Assembly (NCBI GenBank): GCA_965261645.1
Contig: CBDHDJ010000004.1
Coordinates: 1,054,001-1,118,000, forward strand
Length of the DNA stretch: 64,000 nucleotides
Origin: CBDHDJ01 sp965261645
GTDB taxonomy: Bacteria; Pseudomonadota; Alphaproteobacteria; SHVV01
Direction: 5' to 3'
Part shown: piece by piece, positions 15,878-25,264 of the stretch
Layout: each line of letters starts with the position of its first letter
How positions within the stretch are numbered: the stretch's first letter is position 1
The notes under the pieces: model-generated
The model's input: the letters and a program-made list of their open reading frames with translations, nothing else
Databases searched by the model: none
Told to the model about the DNA's origin: nothing
Made by a program: the position numbers and the translations under genes

Positions 15878-16711
15878 TCAGGGGAGATAACCGAACCGCT
15901 CCATCTGCTGGCGGTTGGCGTCGACCACGGCCCCGATCTGCTCGGAGCTCAGCCGCTTGCGCCACTGACCGGTCTTGCCGACGGCGAAGAAGCGTTCGCA
16001 AAAGGGGCTGCGCTCGCCGAAGCCCCGCGCCTCCTCTTGTTTACGCAGGACATGGAAGGAGGAGAATCGGATCGCCTTCTTTAGCCGTCCGCGCAGCGGA
16101 TTGAGGCCGAGAAACCTGGCCAGCGCGCCGAAGATCTTGATCGGGTTCTCCATCATGTCCTCGTAGCGCAGGACGTGGAGCGCCGCGTTCGGGTTCTGCG
16201 TCCAGCTCATGACGTGCGTCGACCAGGAATTGTGGACGACAGCGATGGGATGCTCCGGGCTCGATGTGTGAAACGCCGGATCGTTGAGAGCAGCGATCGC
16301 CTCGTCGGTCGTGTTGCCGTAATGGCGCGTCATCGAGACCACCACGTCGAGCGGGTTGCGCACCACATACACCGCGCCCGCGGTACATTCCATCGTGATC
16401 AGGGGCACGCCGCTGGCCTCGCCGAGGAAGTTGTGCGTCTTGACGAAAACGGAATCGGAATCGGGCGAGCTTCGCGTCAAGGCGCGATGCACCTTGGGTC
16501 GAAGCGCGGCAATCTCCTCGGGGTTCAACTCCGCGAGCGGCCGATGGGCTAAGGATTCGTACGCAAGGCCGTCGGGGTCAAGTCGGGCGAAGCGGCCGAG
16601 TCCGTTGATGCTGGCGGGCTTGTCCGCGTTGACGAACAAGTTGTGCAGGAACGCGCGCAGCCAAGTGTTGCCCGACTTCGGGTAAGACGCGAGCCAGATG
16701 ATGCCGCCCAT
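15878..16711 (-). CDS. Sulfotransferase domain protein
   Basis: A PAPS-dependent sulfotransferase of ~277 residues. The 5'-phosphosulfate loop is at the very N-terminus (SYPKSGNTWLRAFLHNLF), and the 3'-phosphate-binding block is YVVRNPLDVVVSMTRHYG near residue 110. A later RYEDMMENP and the C-terminal GKTGQWRKRLSSEQ are typical of the Sulfotransfer_1 fold. The ATG at 16711 is used; a GTG at 16735 would add eight residues. With the adjacent APS kinase fusion it forms a PAPS-making and PAPS-using pair. The acceptor (glycan, lipid or small molecule) is not evident. Confidence 0.87.
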   Translation of the reverse strand: MGGIIWLASYPKSGNTWLRAFLHNLFVNADKPASINGLGRFARLDPDGLAYESLAHRPLAELNPEEIAALRPKVHRALTRSSPDSDSVFVKTHNFLGEASGVPLITMECTAGAVYVVRNPLDVVVSMTRHYGNTTDEAIAALNDPAFHTSSPEHPIAVVHNSWSTHVMSWTQNPNAALHVLRYEDMMENPIKIFGALARFLGLNPLRGRLKKAIRFSSFHVLRKQEEARGFGERSPFCERFFAVGKTGQWRKRLSSEQIGAVVDANRQQMERFGYLP

Positions 16712-16824
16712 GACTTCCGTATCCGAAGGCACCAATCAGGAGCCGCAAGGCCCGCACCGGCCGCCGCCGAAAACCTTGTCCGCACGGCCGCACAGGGCGC
16801 GATCTTGCAGCATAACGACAGGAC

Positions 16825-16855
16825 AAAAAGAAGAGCGGACGAAGGCCCGCTCTTC
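16825..16855 (-). terminator. Intrinsic terminator downstream of the porin gene
   Basis: On the minus strand a perfect 9-bp stem (GAAGAGCGG / CCGCTCTTC, at 16830-16838 and 16847-16855) with an 8-base loop is followed directly by TTTTT (16825-16829). It lies 24-54 bp beyond the porin stop and should end porin transcription before the sulfotransferase gene. Confidence 0.85.
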
Positions 16856-16878
16856 TACGACCGATTGGCAATTCCCGG

Positions 16879-18012
16879 TCAGAACGATATGAAACCGCCG
16901 ACCGTAAGGGCTGTGAAAGAATTCTCGGCCGCCGGATCGTTCGCGTCATCTTCCCAATTGTATCTGTCTATACCGGCCATGACAATAATTCCAGGGCCCA
17001 GGGCATAGTCGACGCCCACGGCAAAGGCGTTGACCTCGTCTTCGCCCCCACCTGCACCTGCCCCCACCGATTGGACAACGTAACCCGCGCCGATCGTCCA
17101 GGAATCCATCCTGTAGTTGCCGGAAATGGCCCAGGCAGTTTCATCGGTGTTTGAACCCGACGTGCCACGGTTGTTCTCGCGATAACCAGCACCGACCGTG
17201 AACGCTCCGGAACCGAGCTTTGCGTTGACAGCCCACTCGTTGCCGTCTCCCATTCCGGCAGCGGGGACTTCAAGGGTGTCCTCTTGATAGCCAGCGGACA
17301 CCCCGAGGCTCATGCCAGCTAGGTCGGCGTTATAGTTCGCGCCGATATCCCATAATTCGGACCGCTCGCCGGCATTGCTGTCGCCCCCGAAGAGGTCCGC
17401 ATAACGACCACATTGGCCCCAGTACGCACCGTCTTGAACGCAGTTCTCCGGCGCGTACGAAACGCCGAGCTGGAAACCGTTGATGCGGGGCGTAAAGTAG
17501 TTGACCCTCGAGGCATCTCCCGCCCACACCCCCGCATAGGTCCACGCGCCAGTGCCGGCCCCGTTCCCCCCTGGCGGAGCGCCCCAGATCACACTGCCAT
17601 AATTCGGGCCCTGGTAGAAATAAGCCGACGGCAGGAACGTGGCCGTACGGAACGATGCGCCGTCGATTTCACCGATTTCGACGCGTCCGAAGTTGCCTTC
17701 GAAGTAGACATAGTTTTCGTCGATTTGGTCGCCTGTGGTCTCGCCTTCAAGCTGGATGTTCACGCCGACGGTGATCCCGTTATCGAGCGTCGTTTCGCCC
17801 GAGAACGTGACTTCCGATTCGTGCCAGCCACCGTGATCCCGCCTGTTCTCGCCCGGCTCGCCTGCGCCGTCGCTCTGACCATTTAACGCGAAGCCCGCGT
17901 AGCCGTACCAGTATCCCGAGACGCCTATCTCGATGGCATCAGCAGCCTGGGCCGGTGCGGCGAGCGCACCCATCGCGACCAAGGCCGTCGTTCCGTAGAG
18001 CGCTTTTCTCAT
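16879..18012 (-). CDS. Outer-membrane porin (alphaproteobacterial Gram-negative porin type)
   Basis: A 377-residue general porin forming a diffusion channel. It has a clear signal peptide (MRKALYGTTALVAMGALAAP, cleaved after AQA), then alternating beta strands with aromatic girdles, the strand VEIGEIDGASFRTATFLPSA typical of this porin family, and a C-terminal phenylalanine (GGFISF) required for barrel assembly. The ATG at 18012 is chosen because the signal peptide starts there and AGAGG lies ~9 bases upstream; the frame is open further up but without sense. It is followed by a strong terminator. It probably has its own promoter in the ~190-bp upstream gap. Confidence 0.88.
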   Translation of the reverse strand: MRKALYGTTALVAMGALAAPAQAADAIEIGVSGYWYGYAGFALNGQSDGAGEPGENRRDHGGWHESEVTFSGETTLDNGITVGVNIQLEGETTGDQIDENYVYFEGNFGRVEIGEIDGASFRTATFLPSAYFYQGPNYGSVIWGAPPGGNGAGTGAWTYAGVWAGDASRVNYFTPRINGFQLGVSYAPENCVQDGAYWGQCGRYADLFGGDSNAGERSELWDIGANYNADLAGMSLGVSAGYQEDTLEVPAAGMGDGNEWAVNAKLGSGAFTVGAGYRENNRGTSGSNTDETAWAISGNYRMDSWTIGAGYVVQSVGAGAGGGEDEVNAFAVGVDYALGPGIIVMAGIDRYNWEDDANDPAAENSFTALTVGGFISF

Positions 18013-18150
18013 TAGGCTAACCTCTCTCACAAATTGGTCGGCCCGGCCGTTTCCGGCGCATAGCCGCCCGTTCACTCGTTTACTGACGCGAATTGAACCC
18101 TCCCGGGCCGCCCAGGTCAAGCGGTATGCACCATGTTTGCATCAAATTCC

Positions 18151-18180
18151 GCGCACTGTTGCATCGTCGCAACAGTGCGC
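18151..18180. repeat. Perfect 12-bp stem hairpin between the TPR-sulfotransferase and porin genes
   Basis: GCGCACTGTTGC at 18151-18162 pairs perfectly with 18169-18180 around a 6-base loop. It lies 22 bp beyond the stop of the TPR-sulfotransferase gene and 139 bp before the porin start. There is no T-run after it on the minus strand, so it may be a Rho-assisted terminator, an mRNA-stabilising hairpin or a protein-binding palindrome. Confidence 0.6.
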
Positions 18181-18202
18181 CGCGGATGGGACCCCCAAGC
18201 CT

Positions 18203-20131
18203 TTACCCGCCTTGCTCTTCGCGGGCTGCGCCGGCAGCCTCTTCGGCGATGTCGCCGAGCGCCTCCTTGAGGGGCCCGAGATGGGCCTCGTAATGCCGCC
18301 ATCGGCCGACCGAGCTGCGGTAGACCGGCCAGCGCACCTGGTCGTAGCTCGCGGTCCCGACCACCCGAGGATTCTCGTGGTATTTCAGGCAGGCATCGTC
18401 CCATTCCAGGCCGCAGAACGCCACCAGCTTGCGCGCCTGGCCTTCGAGATCGCCGGTAAGTTCCTCGTAAACCACGTCGAAAATCTCGCACCCCAGAGCG
18501 CCCCGCCAATGCGCCATGAGGCGACGGTAATCCCGGTAATAGAGGCCGAGGTGATTGAGAGCGCAACTGTAGGCGTGGCGGGTTCCGAAATCGTGGAAGT
18601 AGCAGGACAGGCAGGTGTCCAGGGGATCGCGGACGCAATGGATGATGCGCGCGCGGGGAAACAGCAGCGCAATCAAACCGAGATGGCGGCAATTCAACGG
18701 CGCCTTGTCGGTGACGCGCTTGGCACCGTCGCTCATGGCGCGAAGCCGCTCGAGATAGATCCCGGCGGCCTCGTTCGCGACGGCAGGAGTGAGCGCGCCA
18801 ACGCAATCGGGATAACGCGCCTCCGTTGCAAGCGCCTCGGGCAGATCGTCGGCGATGCTCGCGATGTCGTCGAGCTCCCCGGCGCCGGCGATCTGGGGAT
18901 GGCTGGCCAGGATCTGCTCGACGAGCGAGGTGCCGGAGCGCGGCATGCCGACGATGAACACCGGAAGCTCCGAGGCGCTGTCGGCGCGGGGCAGGTTTTC
19001 CACCGCAGCGCGGGAAAAACTGGCGATCAGCGCATCGAAACCGGCGCGCTGATCCCATTCGTCGTACAACGGCCGCACCAAACCGTTGCCCGCGCGGTAG
19101 TGAGCGAAGGCGCGATCGTATTGGCCCTCGCGATCGTACGAGTCGCCCAGCGTGTAGTGAAGCCGTTGCTTTTGCTGGTTGGTCAGCGCCCTTCCGGTCA
19201 AAAGGCGCTCCGCAGCGTCCACGGCAGCCTTGTTTTCGCCGAAACGATGAGCGAGCAGGCCGTAGGCGTTGACCACGGATGGACCGCCCTCGCCCTTCTC
19301 CATCAGGGGCTTCAGAAGGGAGTAGGCGGAGGCGTAGTCTCCCCGCCTCTCGTGGGTCTCGGCCTTGCCCGCGAGTGCTCTCTGCAACCCGGGCCGGTTG
19401 GCGAGAACCCGATCGTATAGGGCCAGAGCCTCCACGAAGCGCCCCAAATCGCGCAGGACGTGCGCGAGATTCGTCCGAGTCTCGGGGACCTCGGGATGGC
19501 TCGGGTCGAGGCGCAGAGCCTCCTCATAGCTCGCCGCTGCCTCTTTGAGCTGGCCCCGCTCATGCAGCACGGCAGCCAACCCGCGGTGGGCCGCGGAATT
19601 ATTCGGCTCGCGGCGCAGCACCTCGCGGTACTCCCCTTCCGCTTCCCCCAACCGACCAAGCTGGCGGTGGGCTAGCGCGAGATTGGCCCGCGCCAGCACG
19701 TGGTCGGGCATCAGCGCCACGGCCTGCTGGAAGCTGACCGCCGCATCCGCGATCTCCCCGCCCGCCGCGAGCAGGTTGCCCAGATGGTAGTGGGCCACTG
19801 CATCCCCGGGCCTCAACGCGATGGCCCGTCGCAGATGGGTTTCCCCCTCCTTCGTGCGGCCTGCCGCTCTCAAAGCGATACCGAGACTACCGTGATATTG
19901 ATGGATGCCGGGGCGCACGGCGATCGCCCGTTCGATGAGTTCGATCGCCGCCCCGTGATCGCCTGCTTGATAGGCGATCATCCCGAGCAGACGGAGCGCG
20001 TCAGGCTGACGCGGGTCGGCCTCGAGGATCCGGCGATAGATCCTCTCGGCGCTCGCCGTCTGGCCCGCCTGATGGCGGCCGATGCCGGTCTTGAGCAGTT
20101 CGGAGATGTTCAGCGCCGCGCTCTCACTCAT
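18203..20131 (-). CDS. TPR-repeat sulfotransferase
   Basis: A 642-residue protein with about ten tetratricopeptide repeats in the N-terminal ~370 residues (for example AERIYRRILEADPRQPDALR and AAIELIERAIAVRPGIHQYH) and a C-terminal sulfotransferase domain. The PAPS 5'-loop is VFIVGMPRSGTSLVEQILAS and the 3'-phosphate site is IIHCVRDPLDTCLSCYFHDF. The architecture recalls tyrosylprotein-type sulfotransferases, and the TPRs probably present a protein or glycan acceptor. The ATG at 20131 is chosen because the first TPR begins shortly after; an in-frame start at 20398 would add a non-matching stretch. It belongs functionally with the APS kinase fusion and the other sulfotransferase. Confidence 0.88.
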   Translation of the reverse strand: MSESAALNISELLKTGIGRHQAGQTASAERIYRRILEADPRQPDALRLLGMIAYQAGDHGAAIELIERAIAVRPGIHQYHGSLGIALRAAGRTKEGETHLRRAIALRPGDAVAHYHLGNLLAAGGEIADAAVSFQQAVALMPDHVLARANLALAHRQLGRLGEAEGEYREVLRREPNNSAAHRGLAAVLHERGQLKEAAASYEEALRLDPSHPEVPETRTNLAHVLRDLGRFVEALALYDRVLANRPGLQRALAGKAETHERRGDYASAYSLLKPLMEKGEGGPSVVNAYGLLAHRFGENKAAVDAAERLLTGRALTNQQKQRLHYTLGDSYDREGQYDRAFAHYRAGNGLVRPLYDEWDQRAGFDALIASFSRAAVENLPRADSASELPVFIVGMPRSGTSLVEQILASHPQIAGAGELDDIASIADDLPEALATEARYPDCVGALTPAVANEAAGIYLERLRAMSDGAKRVTDKAPLNCRHLGLIALLFPRARIIHCVRDPLDTCLSCYFHDFGTRHAYSCALNHLGLYYRDYRRLMAHWRGALGCEIFDVVYEELTGDLEGQARKLVAFCGLEWDDACLKYHENPRVVGTASYDQVRWPVYRSSVGRWRHYEAHLGPLKEALGDIAEEAAGAAREEQGG

Positions 20132-20359
20132 GACGTCGACACCCTGAGACGATATCAAGGCGGGATGGCTCGGATCAGGCCACACTAGCACCACGGCCCG
20201 GCCGGCGCACGCCGTTTTGCGCCTGTCCTGGCGGGCTCGCCGAGAAACACGGCGGAGATGATTGAGGCAAGCTCGAGAAGTGTAGTACCATGCAAAGGGC
20301 GTAACCAGCCGCGGGACGGCTCGGGTTGGCGCGACTGGGTTTGAGTTAGGGTTCCGAAC

Positions 20360-20929
20360 ATGGTGTGCCTGACAACGGGTGTGGCGGCAGTCCGACAATC
20401 GTTCGGCGCTGCGCCGTGCGTCGGTCTTGCTCTCATGCTGCTCACCGCGTGCACCTTACCGCGCGATTACGCCTACCCCGAACGCCAAGGTCGCGGGGTC
20501 GTCTATACCGACGAGGGACGCCAGTCCGTCTTCGGGCCAGGCGGCGTCGCGCTGTTCGGCGGCAAAAAGGATCTCAAGGGCGAGCCCGGCGCGGGTGGTG
20601 GGGGCATCGGCGTCAACGGCTATCTGTGGCGCGCCTCGCTGGATACGATCTCGTTCATGCCGCTTGCCTCGGCCGACCCGTTCGGCGGGGTGATCATCAC
20701 CGATTGGTACAGCCCGGCGCAGGCGTCCAACGAACGCTTCAAGATTACGGTCTACATCCTCGACCGGCGGCTGCGGGCTGACGGCCTGCGCGTGGCGGTC
20801 TTCCGCCAGTCGCGCAACGGCACCAGCGGATGGGAGGACGCGGCGGTCAACAACGGCACCGAGATCGACCTCGAGAACGCGATCCTGACCCGCGCGAGGC
20901 AGCTTCGGATCGCCGCCCTGCCCCAGTAA
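20360..20929 (+). CDS. DUF3576 lipoprotein
   Basis: A 189-residue predicted lipoprotein of the DUF3576 family, function unknown. A signal sequence ending in the lipobox LLTAC gives Cys ~31 as the lipidation site. The family core is unmistakable: GGIGVNGYLWRASLDTISFM followed by ASADPFGGVIITDWYS, then a C-terminal LENAILTRARQLRIA. In alphaproteobacteria this gene commonly precedes leuS and lptE, as here, so a link to outer-membrane or LPS assembly is a reasonable guess. It is divergent from the TPR-sulfotransferase. Confidence 0.85.
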   Translation: MVCLTTGVAAVRQSFGAAPCVGLALMLLTACTLPRDYAYPERQGRGVVYTDEGRQSVFGPGGVALFGGKKDLKGEPGAGGGGIGVNGYLWRASLDTISFMPLASADPFGGVIITDWYSPAQASNERFKITVYILDRRLRADGLRVAVFRQSRNGTSGWEDAAVNNGTEIDLENAILTRARQLRIAALPQ

Positions 20930-21099
20930 CGCCATCCCGGCCCAGCGATTCGGGCGTTGTAAATTCAGCCATCCTTGGCCATTCTCGCCGCGACTCGGGC
21001 GCGCCAGCGTGGCGGGGCACGCCGATGAGGACTTGCAGGCGTGGGCCAGGATGGGCATGATGAGGCTGGTTTTTACCCACCAATACGGCGCAAGACGGT

Positions 21100-23673
21100 A
21101 TGGCGCGGTATAACGCCAAGGAAACCGAGGCCAAATGGCAAGCGGTGTGGGCCCGGCGCGGCACCTACCGAGTGTGGGAGGATCCTGGTAGGCCCAAATA
21201 CTACGTGCTCGAAATGTTTCCCTACCCCTCGGGGCGCATCCATATGGGGCACGTGCGCAACTACACGTTGGGCGATGTGCTGGCGCGCTTCAAGCGGGCG
21301 CAAGGCTACAACGTGCTTCATCCGATGGGCTGGGATGCCTTCGGATTGCCGGCCGAGAACGCCGCCATCGAGGCTGGCGTTCATCCCGCGAAATGGACCT
21401 CTGACAACATCGCCACCATGCGCGCCGAGCTCAAGGCGATGGGCCTGTCCTACGATTGGCACCGTGAGCTCGCCACGTGCCATGTGGAATACTACCGCCA
21501 GGAGCAGAAGCTGTTCCTCGATTTCCTCGCGGCCGACCTCGTCTATCGCAAGGAATCCCGGGTCAACTGGGACCCGGTCGAACAGACCGTGCTGGCCAAC
21601 GAGCAGGTCATCGACGGCCGGGGCTGGCGCTCCGGCGCGCTGGTCGAGCAGCGCAGCCTCAGCCAGTGGTTTCTTCGCATCACGGCGTTTTCCGACGATC
21701 TGCTCGAGACCCTGGACGAGCTCGACCGCTGGCCGCAGCGGGTGCGGCTCATGCAGGAAAACTGGATCGGCCGCTCCGAGGGGCTTGTGATCGACTTCGC
21801 GCTCGCTGGCCGTTCCGACACGCTCAAGGTCTTTACGACGCGCCACGACACGCTGTTCGGCGCAAGCTTTTGCGCGCTCTCGCCCCACCACCCGCTGGCT
21901 GCGGAGCTGGCGAGGGACAATCCGGAACTCGCGGCGTTCATCGCGGAATGCGTGCGGCTCGGCACGAGCGAACAGGCCATCGAGACGGCGGAGAAAAAAG
22001 GTTTCGACACCGGAATAAAAGCCCTTCATCCATTCCGAGAGGGAAACGAATTACCCCTCTACGTCGCCAGCTTCGTCTTGATGGACTATGGCACGGGCGC
22101 CGTTTTCGGCTGTCCCGCGCACGATCAGCGCGATCTGGAATTCGCGCGCAAGTACAGGCTCGCCGTCTTGCCGGTCGTCGCGCCGGCGGATATCGGCGCC
22201 GCCATGACGATCGCCGAGGACGCGTTCACCGACGACGGGATCCTCATCAACTCCAAATTTCTCGACGGTCTCAGCGTCGCCGATGCCAAGGAGGAGGTCG
22301 CAGGGCGCTTGGAGGAGAAGAATCGGGGTGAACGCAAGGTCAACTACCGCCTGCGCGACTGGGGCGTTTCGCGGCAGCGCTACTGGGGGTGCCCGATCCC
22401 CATCATCCATTGTGACCAATGCGATATAGTTCCTGTCCCGGAACGAGACTTGCCAGTCCTGCTGCCGGACGATGTCAGCTTCGATCGACCGGGCAACCCG
22501 CTCGCCCATCATCCGACCTGGCAGCACACCGAATGCCCGAATTGCGGCCGGCCGGCGCGGCGCGAGACCGACACCTGCGATACGTTCGTCGATTCGTCGT
22601 GGTATTTCGCGCGATTTTGCTCGCCCCGGGCGGCAACGCCGCTCGACCGCACCGCGGTGGATTACTGGCTGCCCGTCGACCAGTACATCGGCGGCATCGA
22701 GCACGCTATTTTGCACCTGCTCTATTCGCGTTTCTTTACGCGGGCGCTGGCACGTTGCGGCTATCTCGACATCAAGGAACCGTTTGCCGGCCTTTTGACC
22801 CAGGGCATGGTGTGCCACGCGACCTACCGCGACGCCCAAGGCGGGTGGCTCTATCCCGAACAGGTGCGCCGCAGCGAGGCGGGCGCGCCGGTTCACGCCG
22901 AAACCGGCGAGCCGGTGACGGCGGGGCGCACGGAATCGATGAGCAAGTCGAAAAAGAACGTGGTCGAACCCGGCCTCATCATCGACACCTACGGCGCGGA
23001 CACCGCGCGCTGGTTCATGCTTTCCGACAGCCCGCCCGAGCGCGACCTCGATTGGACCGATGCCGGCATTCTCGGCGTGTGGCGGTTCACCAACCGGCTG
23101 TGGCGTTTGGTGGAGGAGGCCCAGATCCCGCCGCCGCCGGCCGGCACGGACACGCCGGTGCCGTTCGGTGAGGCGGCGCTTGCTCTTCGCCGGGCGACCC
23201 ACAAGACGATTTCGGCAGTCACGGACTATCTCGAGAAGTTCCATTTGAATCGCGCCGTCGCCGCGGTTCACGAGCTCGCCAATGGCCTCGCCGAGGTCGA
23301 GCCAAGCAGTGCCGGGCCCGGCGCCGACGTCGCCTGGGCTCGCCGCGAGGGCCTTGAGGCGTTGGCGCATCTGATCGGCCCGATGATGCCCCACCTCGCC
23401 GAGGAGCTATGGAATCAGCTCGGCCATGACGACCTCATCGCCGAGCGCCCCTGGCCGGTCCCGGATCAGGACCTGGTCACGGAAGACAGCGTGACCATCG
23501 CCGTCCAGGTCGGCGGCAAGCTGAGGGCGACGCTCGAGATCGCCCGCGATCTGCCCGAGGGCGACGTCGAGGCCGCGGCGCTGGCTCACATCCATGTCCA
23601 AAAAGCGATCGAGGGACGCCAAGTGCGCAAAATCATCGTCGTGCCCAACCGGGTGGTCAATGTCGTGGTCTAA
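21100..23673 (+). CDS. leuS: Leucyl-tRNA synthetase
   Basis: An 857-residue class I aminoacyl-tRNA synthetase charging tRNA-Leu. The HIGH motif is in PYPSGRIHMGHVRNY (about residues 41-55) and the KMSKS motif in ESMSKSKKNVVEPG (about 615). Between them are the editing domain, with the TTRHDTLFGA-type threonine-rich block (about 245), and the zinc-binding-like cysteines in HTECPNCGRPARRETDTCDT. Length matches the family. The 3' end overlaps lptE by 14 bp, the usual alphaproteobacterial coupling. Confidence 0.97.
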   Translation: MARYNAKETEAKWQAVWARRGTYRVWEDPGRPKYYVLEMFPYPSGRIHMGHVRNYTLGDVLARFKRAQGYNVLHPMGWDAFGLPAENAAIEAGVHPAKWTSDNIATMRAELKAMGLSYDWHRELATCHVEYYRQEQKLFLDFLAADLVYRKESRVNWDPVEQTVLANEQVIDGRGWRSGALVEQRSLSQWFLRITAFSDDLLETLDELDRWPQRVRLMQENWIGRSEGLVIDFALAGRSDTLKVFTTRHDTLFGASFCALSPHHPLAAELARDNPELAAFIAECVRLGTSEQAIETAEKKGFDTGIKALHPFREGNELPLYVASFVLMDYGTGAVFGCPAHDQRDLEFARKYRLAVLPVVAPADIGAAMTIAEDAFTDDGILINSKFLDGLSVADAKEEVAGRLEEKNRGERKVNYRLRDWGVSRQRYWGCPIPIIHCDQCDIVPVPERDLPVLLPDDVSFDRPGNPLAHHPTWQHTECPNCGRPARRETDTCDTFVDSSWYFARFCSPRAATPLDRTAVDYWLPVDQYIGGIEHAILHLLYSRFFTRALARCGYLDIKEPFAGLLTQGMVCHATYRDAQGGWLYPEQVRRSEAGAPVHAETGEPVTAGRTESMSKSKKNVVEPGLIIDTYGADTARWFMLSDSPPERDLDWTDAGILGVWRFTNRLWRLVEEAQIPPPPAGTDTPVPFGEAALALRRATHKTISAVTDYLEKFHLNRAVAAVHELANGLAEVEPSSAGPGADVAWARREGLEALAHLIGPMMPHLAEELWNQLGHDDLIAERPWPVPDQDLVTEDSVTIAVQVGGKLRATLEIARDLPEGDVEAAALAHIHVQKAIEGRQVRKIIVVPNRVVNVVV

Positions 23674-24172
23674 GGCGGCCCTCGCGATCACGCTGGTGCT
23701 CCTCATGGGCTGCGGCTTTCAGCCCATGTACGCCCGCCAGACGGGCGCACCGGCGGTCAGCGACCAGCTCGCTCTGATCTACGTCGATTCGATCGAGAAC
23801 CGCACGGGGCAAATCCTGCGCAATCATCTGCTGGACCGCTTGACGCCGCTCGGCGCCGCGGCCGAGGCGCGCTACCGGCTGTCCATCGATCTCCGTTTCT
23901 CTCAAGAATCCGTGGCCCTCGAAAGGGACGAGACGGTGACCCGCAGGAATCTGACCGTGACGGCGGGCTACATCCTGCGCGATGTGATGCAGCGCAAGAC
24001 GTTGACCCACGGCTCGGTGCGGACGGTGGCGGCGTTCAACGTGGTGCAGTCCGATTTTGCCACGCTGTCCGCCGAGCGTGATGCCGAACGGCGCGCCGTC
24101 AAGGAGTTGAGCGAGGAGATCACGACACGGCTCGCGGTTTTCTTTACCGGGCAGCGCGCCGGGGGATCATAG
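23660..24172 (+). CDS. lptE: LPS-assembly lipoprotein LptE
   Basis: A 170-residue outer-membrane lipoprotein that plugs the LptD barrel in lipopolysaccharide export. A short signal ends in the lipobox LLMGC, followed directly by GFQPMYA, the family hallmark. The rest is the small alpha/beta fold with SIENRTGQILRNHLLDRL. The ATG at 23660, inside the end of leuS, is chosen because the signal peptide begins there; an upstream start at 23594 would put 22 charged residues in front. The gene is followed 9 bp later by holA. Confidence 0.88.
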   Translation: MSWSKAALAITLVLLMGCGFQPMYARQTGAPAVSDQLALIYVDSIENRTGQILRNHLLDRLTPLGAAAEARYRLSIDLRFSQESVALERDETVTRRNLTVTAGYILRDVMQRKTLTHGSVRTVAAFNVVQSDFATLSAERDAERRAVKELSEEITTRLAVFFTGQRAGGS

Positions 24173-24181
24173 CGCCTGGCG

Positions 24182-25213
24182 ATGAAGCTGGCGGGCCGAC
24201 AAATTTGCAGCTTTCTCGAGCGCCCGGACCCCTCCGTCGTGGCCGTCCTGGTCTACGGGCCCGACGGCGGCCTGGTTCGCGAGCGGTTGCAGGCGTTAGC
24301 GGGCACGGTGGTCGAGGATCTCGCCGATCCCTTCCGCGTCGCGGAGCTGCCGGCGAGCGAGCTTGCCAACGACCCCGCGCGCTTAAGTGACGAAGCGGCC
24401 GCCATCGCGCTGACCGGCGGCCGTCGCGTGGTGATGGTGCGCGGCGCCGGTGACGGGCAGGCCGATGGGCTGCGCGGCGTTCTCGATGCCCCCAAGGGCG
24501 ATACCCTGATTCTGGTGGAAGGCGGCGATTTGGCGCCACGCTCGGCGCTGCGCGGCCTGTTCGAGAAGGCCAAGAACGCTGCCGCCCTGCCGTGTTACCG
24601 CGACGAGCCGCAAGAGATCGAGGCGCTGGTGGACACCATGCTCGGCGAGGCCGGGCTTGCCGTCAGCGCCGAGGCGAGGGCGTACCTTGCCGCCAACCTC
24701 GGCGCCGACCGTGGGCTCAGCCGCCGTGAGCTCGAGAAGCTCATTCTCTACAAGGGGGCGGACGGCACGGTCAGCCTCGAGGACGTGGAAGCGAGCGTGG
24801 GCGACATCGCCGCGCTTGATCTCGACCATGTCGCCTTTGCGGTGGCCGCCGGTGATCTTGCCGCCCTCGAACGCAGCTTGACCAGAACCCTGCTGGAAGG
24901 GAGCAATCCGGTGGCCGCGCTGCGCGCCGTGGCGCGTCACTATCAGCGCCTGCAACGGGCGGCGGCGGCGTGCGAACAGGGCAAATCGGTCAAGCAGGCG
25001 ATCGAGTCCTTAAGGCCGCGGGTGTTCTTCCGGCACCGGCCGGCGTTCCAGGATCATCTGGCCAAATGGCCGCTCGGGCGTATCGGCGCGGCGCTCGAGA
25101 TCCTCACCGACGGCGAGCTTGGCTGCAAATCGACCGGCGTGCCCGGGGAAGCGGTCTGCCGCGCGACGCTGCTGCGCCTCGCCGCGCTCGCGCACCAACC
25201 TGGTCGATATTAA
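24182..25213 (+). CDS. holA: DNA polymerase III delta subunit
   Basis: A 343-residue clamp-loader subunit that opens the beta sliding clamp. It has the delta-family AAA+-like layout without a functional P-loop: VLVYGPDGGLVRERLQAL near the N-terminus, FRVAELPASELANDPARLSD, GGRRVVMVRGAGDG, and RGLFEKAKNAAALPCYRDE. The collar domain contains ALRAVARHYQRLQRAAAA. Position after leuS-lptE and before parB is the standard alphaproteobacterial order. It is convergent with parB. Confidence 0.93.
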   Translation: MKLAGRQICSFLERPDPSVVAVLVYGPDGGLVRERLQALAGTVVEDLADPFRVAELPASELANDPARLSDEAAAIALTGGRRVVMVRGAGDGQADGLRGVLDAPKGDTLILVEGGDLAPRSALRGLFEKAKNAAALPCYRDEPQEIEALVDTMLGEAGLAVSAEARAYLAANLGADRGLSRRELEKLILYKGADGTVSLEDVEASVGDIAALDLDHVAFAVAAGDLAALERSLTRTLLEGSNPVAALRAVARHYQRLQRAAAACEQGKSVKQAIESLRPRVFFRHRPAFQDHLAKWPLGRIGAALEILTDGELGCKSTGVPGEAVCRATLLRLAALAHQPGRY

Positions 25214-25225
25214 GTAAATTATTGA

Positions 25226-25264
25226 AAAACAGCGGTTATTTTAAGATTCCGGATCGCCGGAATC
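25226..25264 (-). terminator. Possible terminator hairpin at the end of parB
   Basis: GATTCCGG (25245-25252) and CCGGAATC (25257-25264) form a perfect 8-bp stem with a 4-base loop that overlaps the parB stop codon. On the minus strand the T-rich tract (TTTTT near 25226-25230) comes about 15 bases after the stem, farther than in a standard terminator. Confidence 0.35.
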
